Shown: positions 1 to 11,543, counted from the first letter of the stretch. The stretch is DNA of 59,385 bases from Fragilariopsis cylindrus CCMP1102 (GCA_900095095.1 FMBT01000538.1:1-59385), one strand, 5' to 3'. The notes: generated by a model from the sequence alone, not told the origin. Translations and numbers: made by a program.

Positions 1-1158
1 CTGTTGAAAGTTGGGTTATCATCGTCGTTATTGTTCTTGTTGTCGGTAGACTCCATCGAAAGTAGCTTCAGTAACAAATCCGGTTCTCGACGTATGAAGA
101 AATAAAGACCATCTAAGTGTATGTTGTCGTCAATGGCAGCTAATAACAAAACATTTGATGTGACATATTTATTATCTGACTTCTCGGCTAGGGTTGTTTC
201 TACGACCTTCATTGTTTTATCTCTTCCTAACAACTTACAAGCATCACTGAATGGTGTATCACCATCATTGGTCTTTTTGAAAGAGGATACAGATTCCTTC
301 CTTTTCGGGAAAATATCGAATTCCTGCTTTATACACCAATTGGAAATCTTCAATGGTTGAATCTGGTATGGATGATTCTTCACGTGGTGCGTATGGATGA
401 AGAGGTAGATTGCCATTTGAATTGTCACCCCGTAACAATGCCGTCGGATCCCAGTCGACTAAATAGTTAAAGCGCAGATAGTAGCCGGATTCGGGAAAAT
501 GAAGTAGATCGTATTGTTGAATGTCCTCTTTTTTGAGAAGACCCATTTTCCTTAATCGTTTCAACACTTCAAGGAAACAACGATCAACGATTTGTTGTGT
601 TCTGTATCGGCAAAGTGATTAGAAAATATGTGAGATACTGTAAAACATTATTTCCATTCATGTCTCGATCAATAATCCTGCACGATGTTGTTCCTCAAAC
701 AAGCCAAACTCGATCGCTAGCCTAGCCAAGAGTGGAATAAAATATGCAGCCTTTGGATTGCAATGAAATGCGTCTGGTAAAAACCACGATAGGTTTTGAA
801 TCGGATATGAACTTTCGTCGTCGTCTTCCGAGTCGTCGTCTTCTTTCCTTGAAAGTACATGAGGGAAAAATCGTATAGCAGTTTCTACTTCCTCTTCCGT
901 ATCACGATTGTTATCCAAACCACGATACTGTTCCGGATCAGGATTTTGGTCGCACAAAAGCTTGTGAACATCATCACATAGATGATCAAGAAATATTTCT
1001 ACTAGTTCATCAATTTTATTCCGATTCTGAGTCGGAAATTTATCATAACTCCGCTCGAGAATTAGTATTACTTTTTTCCTGAGATTTTGCGGCTGTTGTT
1101 GACGTGCAACTCGTCTGGCGATTTGATTAGCTTCTACTTCGATGTTTCCGTCGTTCAT
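1..1158 (-). pseudogene. Ankyrin-like family gene with frame breaks, continuing past window start
   Basis: The reading begins at an ATG at 1158 (MNDGNIEVEANQ) and stays open to a stop at 658. Recognisable family sequence then continues in other frames: MNGNNVLQYL at about 668-630, KMGLLKKEDIQQYDLLHF and DWDPTALLRG...GNLPLHPY in the frame ending at 265, and DGDTPFSDACK...LAAIDDNIHLDGLYFFIRREPD down to base 1. At least three frame changes are therefore needed, near 664-672, near 606-612 and at the A run 274-278. The order of segments, including a GNLPLH ankyrin-type turn, resembles a large diatom family of unknown function that I know from Bacillariaceae. No good GT-AG introns explain the frame changes. 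It is either a pseudogene or a gene with sequence errors. The 3' end lies outside the window. Confidence 0.7.
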
Positions 1159-1504
1159 CGTGCCCAGACCAACAGTCTTGTTTATGTTTTAATGTTTATG
1201 CTGTTTGCTTGTTTGTTTGTTTGTTTGTTTGTTTGTTTGTTTGTTTGTTTGTTTGTTTGTTTGTTTGCTTTGTGTTTTTTGTTGTCAATTCAATTTCTCG
1301 CGGTTAAAAATTTGGTTAAAATACAAAGTTTCTTCAATCCCCTCCAGCAAGTTTTAAATTCAAATTTGAAAATCTTTATTGTACAACAGAAACGAAAATG
1401 CATGATAATAAAATATAAAAATACGACAATAAGCGTACAACATCAACAAACGGTATTATACCTACCGTACCTATAAATACAGTAAAGAACAGAAAGTCAA
1501 GACG
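1159..1504. repeat. Intergenic spacer with (GTTT)n microsatellite
   Basis: The spacer between two divergent genes holds an almost perfect GTTT tetranucleotide array at about 1203-1266. The rest is AT-rich with no clear gene. The ORF over the array on the plus strand codes only for a Leu/Phe/Val/Cys repeat and is an artefact of the array. Confidence 0.85.
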
Positions 1505-2290
1505 ATGAAAAGCATAACAACGAGTAAAAGTGCTTTACTCCTTATAGGAGTAATCATGACGAACGTGTCATGTTGGCAGCAGGCGGTGAATGCATTTACG
1601 ACAACGCAAATAACTTCGACGACGACGACGAGGAATGTTTATGCTTCAATTTCTCGAGGCACTTCGTCGTCATCTCTTTCTCTATCTTCAACAGATGATC
1701 AGCAACAGCAGCAACAAGCGGAGCAGCAGCTTCAACAGCAAAAGCCTGATCTAGTAGATCAGAAAATATTTCTGAGTGCTATTGATCGTGTCCGTGATGA
1801 AATAGATGCTCAAATTCGTTTTCAGGAAGCAGCGGCGGCGGCGGCAGCAGCGGAAGAAAGAGGTGAAGTGCAGCAGGAGCAAGTTCAAAATCAAGATCAA
1901 GATCAACAACCGCAATTTATGTCAAAAGAAGAGGAAGCAAAACAAGATGGATATATCTATTTAGTTGGAAAAATTGATTGTACATTACCAATTGGGACAC
2001 AACCAGAATTAGACTTAACTGAATCGGACGGACCACTTGTTTTAGTGACAGGTGTCGGTGACAATACACGTGATGCAACGGGAATGCAACAATTTGATAC
2101 AATTACTAAAGTTATTGTGAACGATGACACAAATCCTATGGTTATTGTTACAAAGCAAACAACATTACAAGAAACAGGTGGTGCATTAATGGCGGCATCA
2201 CAACATGCGTTGACATTAGGTAAATCAGACATCCAATTAGAGGTGCAACGTCTAATTAAAGGCTATTATGCACCAGAAACTAGCGCCTAA
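1505..2290 (+). CDS. Plastid-targeted protein of unknown function
   Basis: A 261-residue protein from a clear ATG. Residues 1-31 form a signal peptide with a hydrophobic core (ALLLIGVIMTNVSC) ending at VNA|FTTT, the Ala/Phe junction typical of diatom plastid presequences, followed by a Ser/Thr-rich transit-like stretch. Residues about 65-140 are Gln/Ala/Glu-rich low complexity. The C-terminal 115 residues (from DGYIYLVGKIDC to the end) are the compact conserved-looking part; they contain a Gly/Asp-rich segment (TGVGDNTRDATG) and no motif I can assign. Location in the plastid is inferred from the presequence; function is unknown. Confidence 0.8.
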   Translation: MKSITTSKSALLLIGVIMTNVSCWQQAVNAFTTTQITSTTTTRNVYASISRGTSSSSLSLSSTDDQQQQQQAEQQLQQQKPDLVDQKIFLSAIDRVRDEIDAQIRFQEAAAAAAAAEERGEVQQEQVQNQDQDQQPQFMSKEEEAKQDGYIYLVGKIDCTLPIGTQPELDLTESDGPLVLVTGVGDNTRDATGMQQFDTITKVIVNDDTNPMVIVTKQTTLQETGGALMAASQHALTLGKSDIQLEVQRLIKGYYAPETSA

Positions 2291-2618
2291 TAAGCAACAA
2301 ATAAGTATCGTAATGCAATGGTTTTGTGCTGTTTGAGATGAGACAAGAATGACAGTCGTATCATAATACTAAATTAACTGATGAGTTTTTTTAATAGATC
2401 GAAAAATAAATAAAACACGCAACAATATTCAACAACAACATGCATAAACGTATCTACACGACACATACCAACTAAAAAAGAAAAGCAAAATAAGATGGGA
2501 GGAAACGAGGGTTATAGCTTACACGTACATCAAATTTAATTCATCTCTATCTTTAATTTAATCATGCATAATCGTACTCTTTACGTTCCTATAGTTTAAG
2601 CCTTTTCTTCTTTTAGCT
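2291..2618. other. Short spacer between converging genes
   Basis: AT-rich 3' flanking sequence between the plus-strand plastid-targeted gene and a minus-strand gene remnant. I see nothing else in it. Confidence 0.6.
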
Positions 2619-3004
2619 CTACACGGACGCCATTATTTCAGCTATCTTATCCTTGTACTCTTCCTCAGTCAGTAATTCACGAATAGCTTCGAGTGCTTCA
2701 AGTCTTTCTTCTGAAGTTTTTCACCACCGAATGATTCTGGTCGTACAACCGGAACAGCTTTTGCTTCCGCATCCAAAAATATTGATCGTTCTGCTGCTGT
2801 AAATTCTGTTGCTACCAGGACGGCACCCCCCTGATGTCATCGTCGTTTTCTTTGTTGCTGTTGCTGTCTTTGTCTTCGTCTTCGTCGCCGTTGCTGTTGC
2901 TGTTGCTGTCACTGTCGCTGTCATGGCTGGTTTGGTCATATTATTTGATAATCTTGACATGTCCTTGCCATCCCAACCACTTTTTGTTTTCCATCCGGAC
3001 GTAT
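2619..3004 (-). pseudogene. Acidic protein with SHOCT-like C-terminus, frame broken
   Basis: Reading the minus strand in three linked frames gives SGWDGKDMSRLSNN, an Asp/Ser/Asn-rich acidic stretch, then AVLVATEFTAAERSIFLDAE...VVRPESFGGE, then EERLEALEAIRELLTEEEY and a stop at 2619. The last part resembles the short C-terminal oligomerisation domain (SHOCT). Frame changes lie near 2940-2946, at a run of six C on the plus strand at 2826-2831, and at a run of five T at 2717-2721. One added base at each of the two runs would join the frames. No start is evident. It could be a decayed gene, the last exon of a longer gene, or an intact gene with sequence errors. Confidence 0.5.
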
Positions 3005-5577
3005 AAATGTACTGGCCAGTAATGGGGTAATGGTGTTAGTCCCGCTTGCTAGCTAGTGATTCCAGGATCTTATCAAGGATGTGCCACATTGGAAGCAGTG
3101 TAATAGAAAACATGATGGCTGACTGATAAGATCTTCACCAGGCCTGCCATTTGAAACAGTGGACAGTTTTAACCGACATTATGAGGCATCAAATAAATGG
3201 AGAGGCTTACTTAGTTAGACTGTTGATATCATATGCATGGGGTCTACTAAATACTAGAAAGAGAATCAAAGATTTCTTCAGTAAAAGATGTGACTTTGTA
3301 CAACATGGGAAATGCTACGCTCAGCTGGTGCAGCTAACAATGTGGACCAAACTTAACAGCCCACTCTGATGTTGCAGTACGAGAATGCATTGATGACTTG
3401 ATGCTTAGCTTGGTCAGACATAGATAAATGTCATACCATCATAAAAGTGAGAGAGTTTTATTGCATGATCTTGCTCTCATTCTTTCTCACACACTATTCA
3501 CAACTAGTCTATTGCTATTATTACACCATATATAACTTTCCCTTTTGGGTTTACACAGGCAGAGAGATGATTAGTGGACTGTTTCAGGCACAATTTTGGT
3601 GGGCTAGCTTGTGGTGGAGGAAAAATACAACAACCTGGGGAAACACTTACTGACTAGTATAGTATTACAAGTGCAACAATAAATGTGGAAGAAGAATCCA
3701 TCAAGGGCAGGTATATAGTATGGAGATGGACCAGACACCAAGTAAATAATAATAATTGTAACAATGTGTGTTATGATTATTAATTAGACTAATAAAGTGG
3801 CGGCCTTCATTGTCTTGCTAGCTAGCCTTTCTAAGTTAAGTAGGGTGAGGAGTGAGCGACACGGCAGCTAATACATGTTTAGTCTGGTTATAAAATGATT
3901 ACACATGCTATGCTTTATTCACTATCCAAATACTTGTGATTGTACTAGTACTACACAGGAGTGATGATGAAGTAGTATTGTTCGCTCTTCACATTCCAAC
4001 ATGTCATGTTCGTATGCATGAATTGGTGACAAATTCAATCGTACGTAAGAAAAGAACAATCATGTTCGTATGCATGAATTGGTGACATGTCAATCGTACG
4101 TAAGAAAAAGAACGCAAATCAAAACTGCAGTTTAGTGATGCATGCTCCTTGTTGTTTATGTTAGTTCTATCCCTGAGTCACTGGCAAAGCAGAAAAGCTC
4201 TCCTCTCCAGCCATGCGCTAATTAATTAAGGCGAACGCGTGAAAATATTCAATAATCGCGCGGAATTTTGAACGGTTTGCTTTTTTGATAGCAAGTGACA
4301 ACTCCGCTCAATCGCAAGCCGTCTTATTTTTAACTATTTTTTGGAGCAAAGTGCGACAACTTTGTTTGTTCTTCGTCTTTCTGGTGTTAACAAGAACAAT
4401 CAGTCGTTTTTTTTATAATACTAGTGAAATGTACATTAATAGTGAAGTGTACATTATGCTTTGTCTAGTGAAACCAGTGTACAGTACATTATTATTTGCA
4501 TACAGTAGCGTGCTAACAACACGCGTGTTCGTGCTGTGTGATTGCGAGGAATTGAAAATTATTTTCTGTGCAATCCCTTCACCTGCAAAATTTCCTCGAT
4601 AAAACTTTTTCAGGAACACAAAACTCCCTTTTCATCTCATAATTTCCTTTTCTGCTTTCTTCTCAATACGCATCGAATACGATAAAAACAACCAACAAAT
4701 CACATCACACTCAACCAACCAACCCAATCAATTGCTTCATCAAACAAGCAATTAAATAATCAACCTTGTCACTCAATTTTCATTCATAATATGCAATAAA
4801 TTGTTCCACCAGACTTCCATAACGGTACGTTCAGCCTTGGCAGTCGTATCGTTACGTGTATTTCGTTCGTGAATTTTCCTCCCTGAGAAATTTTCAATAT
4901 TTTTCGTGAACTTTTTTTCGCGTTGGGGTTCTCAAAGTTTGTCAAAAACAAGACCTCTTCAAAAAAAAACGCTTAAAAATACGTTAAATTGTGGTTATCT
5001 GATTCCATTGACGCAGAAATATACACAGCTGTTTGACATGCGTTTTAAATATTGAAGTTATTTTGTTCGCATGCGATTATTTTAGTAATTTTTACTACTG
5101 GAACGGTCAGGGGTCTCGTGCTGTGCCTGTGTGTGCGCGCTCTCCAGACCTCTTAGTCACTTGTCCTTCTGTTTTCGATCAGCTTATCAGCCTATCAACC
5201 ACCACCTCTTTTTTTAAGACTGAAATACTACGTTAATTTATGTTTATGGAAGTACAACGTTTACGTACATATGCATTCGATCGTAATTTTGACACAAGTG
5301 TTTGTTCTCAAAAAATAACAACACCACCAACTTAATCAACAAACTCACAAACATCCATCCTATTACCCTCATGTCTATCATTTAAATTATTGAAACAATC
5401 AACAGAGATAGTCTGATTTCAGTTGCCTTTGGGCTTCCCACCAGACCTTTTCAGGTCTTATTTTAATTCCTTTTTTTCGCGAGAAAGTGTACGAGCTCTC
5501 GCAACTTCTAACTCTCCCCACACCAACAACACACACACAACACACCATCATCATATAAAATATACATAAAAAACATC
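3005..5577. other. Long gene-poor region
   Basis: About 2.5 kb without a convincing gene. Short ORFs (for example 3151-3369 and 4285-4602) have no recognisable domain, no splice context and poor codon texture. It contains a tandem duplication at 4005-4113 and, near its right end, the 5' flank of the FHA gene. Part may be decayed transposon sequence, but I found no transposase or long terminal repeats. Confidence 0.5.
4005..4113. repeat. Two-copy tandem repeat, 56-bp period
   Basis: Two adjacent copies begin CATGTTCGTATGCATGAATT at 4005 and 4061 and share the end CAATCGTACGTAAGAAA. They differ by a few substitutions and small gaps. This is a recent local duplication in non-coding sequence. 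Confidence 0.9.
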
Positions 5578-6809
5578 ATGTCGACATCAACCTTACCCCA
5601 CATTCAAGTAAATGTTCGATTATGTGGGTCCATTCCTCGAGTTGATTTATCATCCCAATACACTGAAGAGGATTGTGTTGTCCAAAAGCTTTGTTCACAT
5701 CTATACACAATGCAGCATCAACAACAACAGCAAGAAGAACAAGCACAACATAAATTAATACAACCACAACATATCTTCTATAATAAAGAAGGAATATCTC
5801 CGCCCTCGTCGCGAAGACAATCACCTACATACGAAGCACCCTCTTGGGCTGTTCCGGCTAGCGGTGAAGCAAGACTCGAGGTGAGCATGGGAAATTTCTT
5901 TGTTACAACTTCTTCTCCATGCTCGTTATTACCCTGCGTTTTTAAACTTCGAACTCGTTCGCTAACTATAATTGCTTTATTATAATTTCGTGTATCAATC
6001 AAATCAATCAACAGCCTGTCTGTGATTCAGTTGACCGACAAGGCCCTGTTGATTTGACGTCTCAATCTGTATTCCGTGTTGGGCGTTCTCCTCAATCCGA
6101 TGTTCAATTGATGCACGTTACATCTTCTCGTAGACATGCTATGCTCTTCCATCATTCGAACGGTTCTTGTTATCTGGTTGATTGCGGTAGTGCTCACGGT
6201 ACCTATATCAATGGTATCCGTGTTACTTCCGCTCCCAATAAAGGCAACATTGTTGTTCCGACAAGGGTACGACGAGGATCTATGGTCCGCTTCGGTGGAC
6301 CTGGTGCTCCTTCTTTCGTTCTCAAATCATTTTCTTTCGATTTAAATGAAATGAGAGATTGTCCTGTTCCTTCGATAAAATTATGTCGAACCCGAGTACC
6401 ATCAACTCCTCTCCTTACGGCTATGGTCGAACATAATACCCGTCTCAATTCGTTGGGACAGACTGCCCAACAAGAGTTGATGGTCCATCGTCAGATTTCC
6501 ACTAAACGTAGTTACGAATCATTGGAAACTGTCTTGGACTCAGACGATGATGATGAGCGCATGGAAGAAGACCAGAGTCGTCATTCTCATCAGAGTCCTT
6601 TGGAACATTTATCGTCTCCTCCTTTATCACCGGAACAATCACAGATTCGATTAGTCTCACCAGATTTGAATTGTGTGTGCGATCCGACTGGTTTTAAACG
6701 TCGGCGTGTTACCTTTTCCGAAGAAAACCTATTAGTTGCTGCTTATCCTATTCTAGTCAGTCCGAATGTTTCCAGTGATGAACTAGACATTGAATGTTCC
6801 AACGAATAA
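5578..6809 (+). CDS. FHA-domain protein, NIPP1 (PPP1R8)-like PP1 regulator
   Basis: Two exons, 5578-5880 and 6015-6809, joined by a GTGAGC...ACAG intron in phase 0; 365 residues. Exon 1 is a Gln-rich leader. Exon 2 opens with a forkhead-associated domain: VFRVGRSPQSDVQL, SSRRHAMLFHH, and SAHGTYINGIRV, which hold the Gly-Arg, Ser-x-x-His and Gly-Thr residues used to bind phosphothreonine. An RRGSMVRFGG segment follows, as in NIPP1. Near the C-terminus is RRRVTFSEEN, which matches the RVxF docking motif for protein phosphatase 1 and closely resembles the NIPP1 docking site. The FHA-then-RVTF order supports a nuclear PP1 regulator with a role in splicing or chromatin; that role is inferred from animal and plant homologues. 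The acidic middle (LDSDDDDERMEED) may carry phosphorylation sites. Confidence 0.82.
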
Positions 6810-7762
6810 ATAAGAATCTCCTACAACAAGAAGTAACAACGATCCGACACAACAATAACAACCAACACAGTTCCAGCGAATACTTTATTACCACACACTT
6901 TGTACTCTTCCATCCACACACACACATACACCATTGGAATAAAAAGTATTCTGATTGGGTCAAATAGATAAAAATCTATCTATCTTTATTACGAATCCGA
7001 AAATCCCCCCAAAACAAAAACAAGAAACATTGAAAAAACAAAAAACATTATACAAACATTAAAGAAGAAACCCCAATATACAATATACCTTCGTAAAAAT
7101 AATTTCGATAGAGCCCTATTTTTCTCTACTACACACACACAAAATATTTTTCTTACTTTTAACACACATAAACTTGTCATAGCTTTTACTTATTATTAGT
7201 CTAGCTAGTACTACGATGTCATGATGTTGGATATTAACGTTCTCATAATCATTTTCTTTTAGAAGAAAGCGCTATACATCCGTCAGGAGTAAAGCGATGT
7301 AGCTTAAGGCAAGATACGATTACTCGAGCGATGATACCGATACCGACGAACGGTTCTGTGCCTCCATTGCTTGTACAATTTACCCTTTAGAGCTCGTTGA
7401 TTGGTCAGTAGTGGAGTTTTATTTCTTTATTGTGAGAGAGAGAAAAATAGTAATACTACAAATTGATTCATTCTTTTGTATAGATACACACTACTATATT
7501 TTTCCTAGCTACTAGAATAAAGTGCACAGTACCGGTCGAACGAGTAGCATCTTGTGTACGAAAATGCTATATAGACTTCCACTGGTAATTATTTTGCCTT
7601 ATGTCGAAATGTTTGGTACTACGTATAACATACCAACTAAAATACGACGATGATCTAGTAGAATCTTATTGCTATAAGCCTATAAATATAATTCAAACTA
7701 CGATCCATATATTATAGTTATATTCACCAGAAAGAACACATTTCCTTTTCTTTCCTATTTCT
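6810..7762. other. Spacer between converging genes
   Basis: AT-rich sequence of about 950 bases with CA-rich stretches around 6900-7150. No gene, RNA or long repeat seen. Confidence 0.5.
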
Positions 7763-8349
7763 CTAAAAGTCCGAACATCGACCTTTTCTTTCCCAATCAC
7801 CATAACGGGTAGGCTCGGGGAGTCGTCCTCCTCTTTGGGGTCCACCCCATTCTTTTTGCCCATGATCAAATTGTGGTGATTTATATGCCTCTACAAACAT
7901 CTCTTCTTGTTCCATTCCATCGTCGTCATCATCGTCTACGTCACCACATGCTGCGATTTTCACTTTTTCTACCTTGACATCTGATGTTGAAGTTGTTGCT
8001 GATGAAGACGATGACGTTACTATTATTTTGGACGACGCATCACTTGCACTACTACTTGCGCTCTCTGTTTATATTGAACGATAATTATCGCCATAGGGAA
8101 AAGATAACGAGTTGATGTACCGTATCAGTTAGTTTCAATCAGAGAACAAAAAGGAAAAGGCGATCGCAGGATTCACGAGTCACGACGACCTTCAATTGCA
8201 CGAAAATTCATTCTTTTTCACAACATTAAAAAAGAAAAACATCTTACGAACAGTATTATTTATACTTACCGGAAGAGAAAGGTGAAAACTGAAAATGCTG
8301 GATAACTATGGGCGGTATAATTCACAATGTTACTCCGACGAGAAAGCAT
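7763..8349 (-). CDS. SDHAF4: Succinate dehydrogenase assembly factor 4 (DUF1674), two exons
   Basis: The C-terminus GGRLPEPTRYGDWERKGRCSDF is the signature of the DUF1674/SDHAF4 family, which binds the flavinylated SDHA subunit in the mitochondrial matrix before complex II assembly. The last exon (7763-8060) alone has no suitable start. A minus-strand exon at 8270-8349 begins MLSRRSNIVNYTAHSYPAF, a basic, Ser-rich mitochondrial presequence, and ends at a good donor (GTAAGTATA). Joined to the acceptor at 8061-8062 it keeps the frame and gives 125 residues. Between presequence and the conserved tail lies a Ser/Thr linker and an acidic run. The exact acceptor is chosen by frame: three AG dinucleotides lie close together there. 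Confidence 0.82.
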
Positions 8350-9048
8350 TGCTTTCGATCGTCGTAATGCCAGTCTCGTAAGAATCAATGATTGCATACT
8401 CTCTTTTCTGTTTATTCTTCTTTTTCTTCTTTGTTGTTATTGTTATTGTTATTGTTGTTGTTGTTTTGTTGTTGTTGTGTATACTTATTATTTCGTTCCA
8501 CATTCGATCCCACACGATAAAAAAATTGATTTGTTGTTGCATCAGTATCGAAAAATAAATTTCCATTGAGTCAGTCACGTGAATAAAATTACACGAAGAC
8601 AGTATTCTTATACTCGGGACTCGAGAAAGTTAGGTGATACAAACGAACAAAACAATTTGAGTGAGTCGAGACTTGACACATTTTAAAATTTTATATCCTC
8701 TCTCAAGCTAACTTTTTCAACGACTTCTATACCTTACTTTAGGAATGTATGTTATTATCGTTTGATAATCGCTAACGCATTATCACATTTACATGCCTCA
8801 ACGCTTGGGTCATACATAAGATCAAAAGAAGATGGAACAAATCAATTCAGAGATATTATTTCAATTAATGTTTGTGATGGGATTGATTCAATGAAATGAA
8901 TGAATTGAGTGGGTAAGATGACATTCACACAATCGAAGATACGAATGATTATATGTATCACAAAAAGTGTTGTTGTCATAATATATAGATCTGCATAAGA
9001 ATACCAACTCTTTTTAATATCATAACCTAAGGATTCATTCGATTCATC
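8350..9048. promoter_or_regulatory. Shared upstream region of divergent genes
   Basis: About 700 bases between the divergent SDHAF4 and LRR genes. It must hold both 5' flanks, but I can name no specific element. A (TGT/TAT)n-rich stretch at about 8405-8475 generates shadow ORFs on both strands. Confidence 0.45.
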
Positions 9049-11021
9049 ATGTTATATTATTCATCATTTGTTGTTGCTGTTGTTGGAGTTACCTTAATTT
9101 ATGGCTATCTCCTTGCTTCCACCGCTATTGCCAAGCCTTTAGATAGAGGTAATCTTCGGAATAATCGAATCCGTAACCCCGTTGAGATCGATTCAAACTC
9201 CAGTATTTGGAATGATGATCAAAACGGCGAAGAAAGGTCAAACGAGTACATCGAATTGTATGAGTATCTCGACACAGACGACGGTTTGTTCGAAATGGAA
9301 CAAGCATTCGAGGCAGGAGATGTTCTTGATTTCAGTATGAAATCTGACATTCCATCAAGTTTTCCTAGTAGTAGTAGTAGCGATGTACTGAGTTTGATTC
9401 CATCGGATAGTCCAAGTTCTGTACCGAGCATGATGGAATCTATTGCACCTACCCCACCGGATATAACTACAATTACATCGGATTTTACTGAATCTCCGAG
9501 CTCCTCCTTACAACCATCGACCGATCCTCCTACAATGTCGTCAAGTACCACATCAAGTACCATATCAAGTACCACGTCAAGTACCACTTCAAGCAGTACG
9601 TCAAGTACCACTTCAAGCAGCAATTCGACGGTCGATTTTGCAGTCCCCGATTTGTCTTCGTTCACCCACCCCACCGTTGACAGCTCACCATCACCAACAA
9701 AAGCTTTTTCTTTCAGTCCATCATCAACTCCGGCGGTATCAAACCTACCTTCATCCTCTCCCTCACTTGGAGATTGTTTGATTACTCCAAAGGAACGAGC
9801 TGTCCAGATATACACATTCTTGGACGCTGTAGGAAACAAGACTTTGATCCGTGATTTAGGTACACCTCAGGGATTAGCGGCGGAATGGTTGATCAATCAA
9901 GATTTTAGTAGGGTTTGTCCTGACAAGAAGATCGTCCAACGATGGGTCATGGCCGTTTCTACTATGCCACAAATGGCGATGATTGGTGCAATGTTCGCTT
10001 GATGGATCTGACAAATGTGGATCGAATCCTCCCTTCAATTCCAAACAGCGCTTTTTGAGTGACATTAGCGAGTGCGATTGGGCTGGTATCACATGTAACA
10101 TGGATGATTGTGTAACGAGAATTGAATTTGAAAGCAACAACATAACTGGGACAATGTGAGTACAATCGTTTTGCTTCACCACTACTTATGCGTGTGCCGA
10201 TGATTTTTTCTTCGTTTCTTTCATTCGATATTTCGCTCATCGACGTGTTATGTCATGCCATTCTCAACTATACTTCAACAGTGCGACAGAAATTGGACTA
10301 TTGAAGGATCTAGTTTTTTTGGGAATGGAAGATGGAGGTAAGCTACTATATCGGTCGTGCAAAACAATCTGAATCATAAATGTATTTTCCTTGCCATTTT
10401 CCCGCTCGCTCACTGGCAAGAATTTCCTGTTTTCTATTCTTGTAAGGCCTCACATCTACGATTCCAACAGAACTCGGTGGACTAACAAACCTTTCTATCA
10501 TTGACTTTGACTATAATCAGTTGAGTGGTAGTATTCCCGCACAGTTGTATTTATTAACTGATCTAGTCCAACTAGATTTGAACGACAACGCATTGACTGG
10601 TAACATTGATGATATTGGAGTCTTTCTCGATTTAGAGTTCCTGCAGTTGCAGAGTAAGTCTCTTCAGATACTCTAAGCTTGCATACTTCATTCGTTGCTT
10701 CTTCAGTTTGGTCAGAATATGCTTACACCGATCCCGTCACTCATTTATTACATCCATCTTTACTCTCTTTCCTCCTTTTCCGCACAAACATGAATTTATG
10801 ATGCAGACAATCAATTCACTGGGACAATTCCTGATGATATCATGGGAGACCTGTCTCGAATGAGGGTACTCAACTTACACGGTAATAAGTTAGATACTAC
10901 ACAAGCCATGCCTGAATCTGTCTGTGCCAGACTTTTTGAAAATGGTGGTTTCCTGACAAGTTTGATTGTCGACTGTGAGATAGCTTGCAGCTGTTGCACA
11001 TCTTGTCTCGACAAAGAGTAG
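9049..11021 (+). pseudogene. PS-rich leucine-rich-repeat receptor-like gene with frame breaks
   Basis: Four exons: 9049-10155, 10282-10337, 10447-10653 and 10807-11021, each bounded by GT-AG and keeping frame. The protein starts with a signal peptide (FVVAVVGVTLIYGYLLAST), then a Ser/Thr/Pro-rich stalk, a conserved cap (RAVQIYTFLDAVGNKTLIRD, KKIVQRWVMAV, SECDWAGITCN) and plant-type LRRs (IPTELGGLTNLSIIDFDYNQ, IPAQLYLLTDLVQLDLNDN), ending in a Cys-rich tail. It is a paralogue of the gene at 15388-17187. Exon 1 is broken: after RWVMAV the expected FYYATNGDDWCNVR lies in another frame and the following DGSDKCGSN in a third. One extra T at 9956-9958 and one at 9999-10000 would join them. Without them the product stops at 10002. 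It may be a recent pseudogene or contain sequence errors. Confidence 0.75.
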
Positions 11022-11543
11022 AATGAAAGAGGAAAAAAGGGAGACAAGATGGAGAAAACCTACTAGTCGCTGAGACCATAAAAGAGAGAAAGTATGCACA
11101 CTAGCTATTTTCATGCTAATTTGGAATGGGAAGTGTGATATTTTAGAGCACACTTTATAACACCCGCAAATGTCAACGTTAGTTAGTCCTAGAATGTATT
11201 GTTTGGATATTTAATTTTAGATCAATTACTATAAAATGGACTCCAAAGAGAATATTTAGTAATACTTTACATCATCTTGTTTGTGTTGTCTATACGTAGC
11301 GTAGTACTAGTAGAACAAAGCTCTTCCTACGCATATGTTTGATTTCTGTTTTCTATTTATTTATACAAGTTACGTGTAATTTCATACAGTTGGTTTTTAT
11401 CAAATGTTGTTTGTATTCCCGGCCGCGTGTGAGCTGACTGTAGTATCGTCATATCAATCATCATCTTCATTATCACCCTCATTATGTATCTATGCAGTGT
11501 TCCATCAATATGTATATATATGTTTGCATTATGCTGTTGTTTT
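11022..11543. other. Spacer between converging genes
   Basis: About 520 bases of 3' flanking sequence for the LRR gene and the sorting receptor gene. No further feature seen. Confidence 0.5.

Noticed and set aside
1087..1476. Plus-strand ORF with Leu/Phe/Val/Cys repeat
   Set aside because: It is the translation of the (GTTT)n microsatellite and the reverse of a coding exon; no domain or composition of a real protein.
4285..4602. Possible small gene with hydrophobic ORFs on both strands
   Set aside because: Opposite-strand ORFs of similar length with no family, no Kozak or splice context, and AT-driven composition.
3005..5577. Autonomous transposon in the long gene-poor region
   Set aside because: No transposase, reverse transcriptase, terminal repeats or target duplication could be found by eye.
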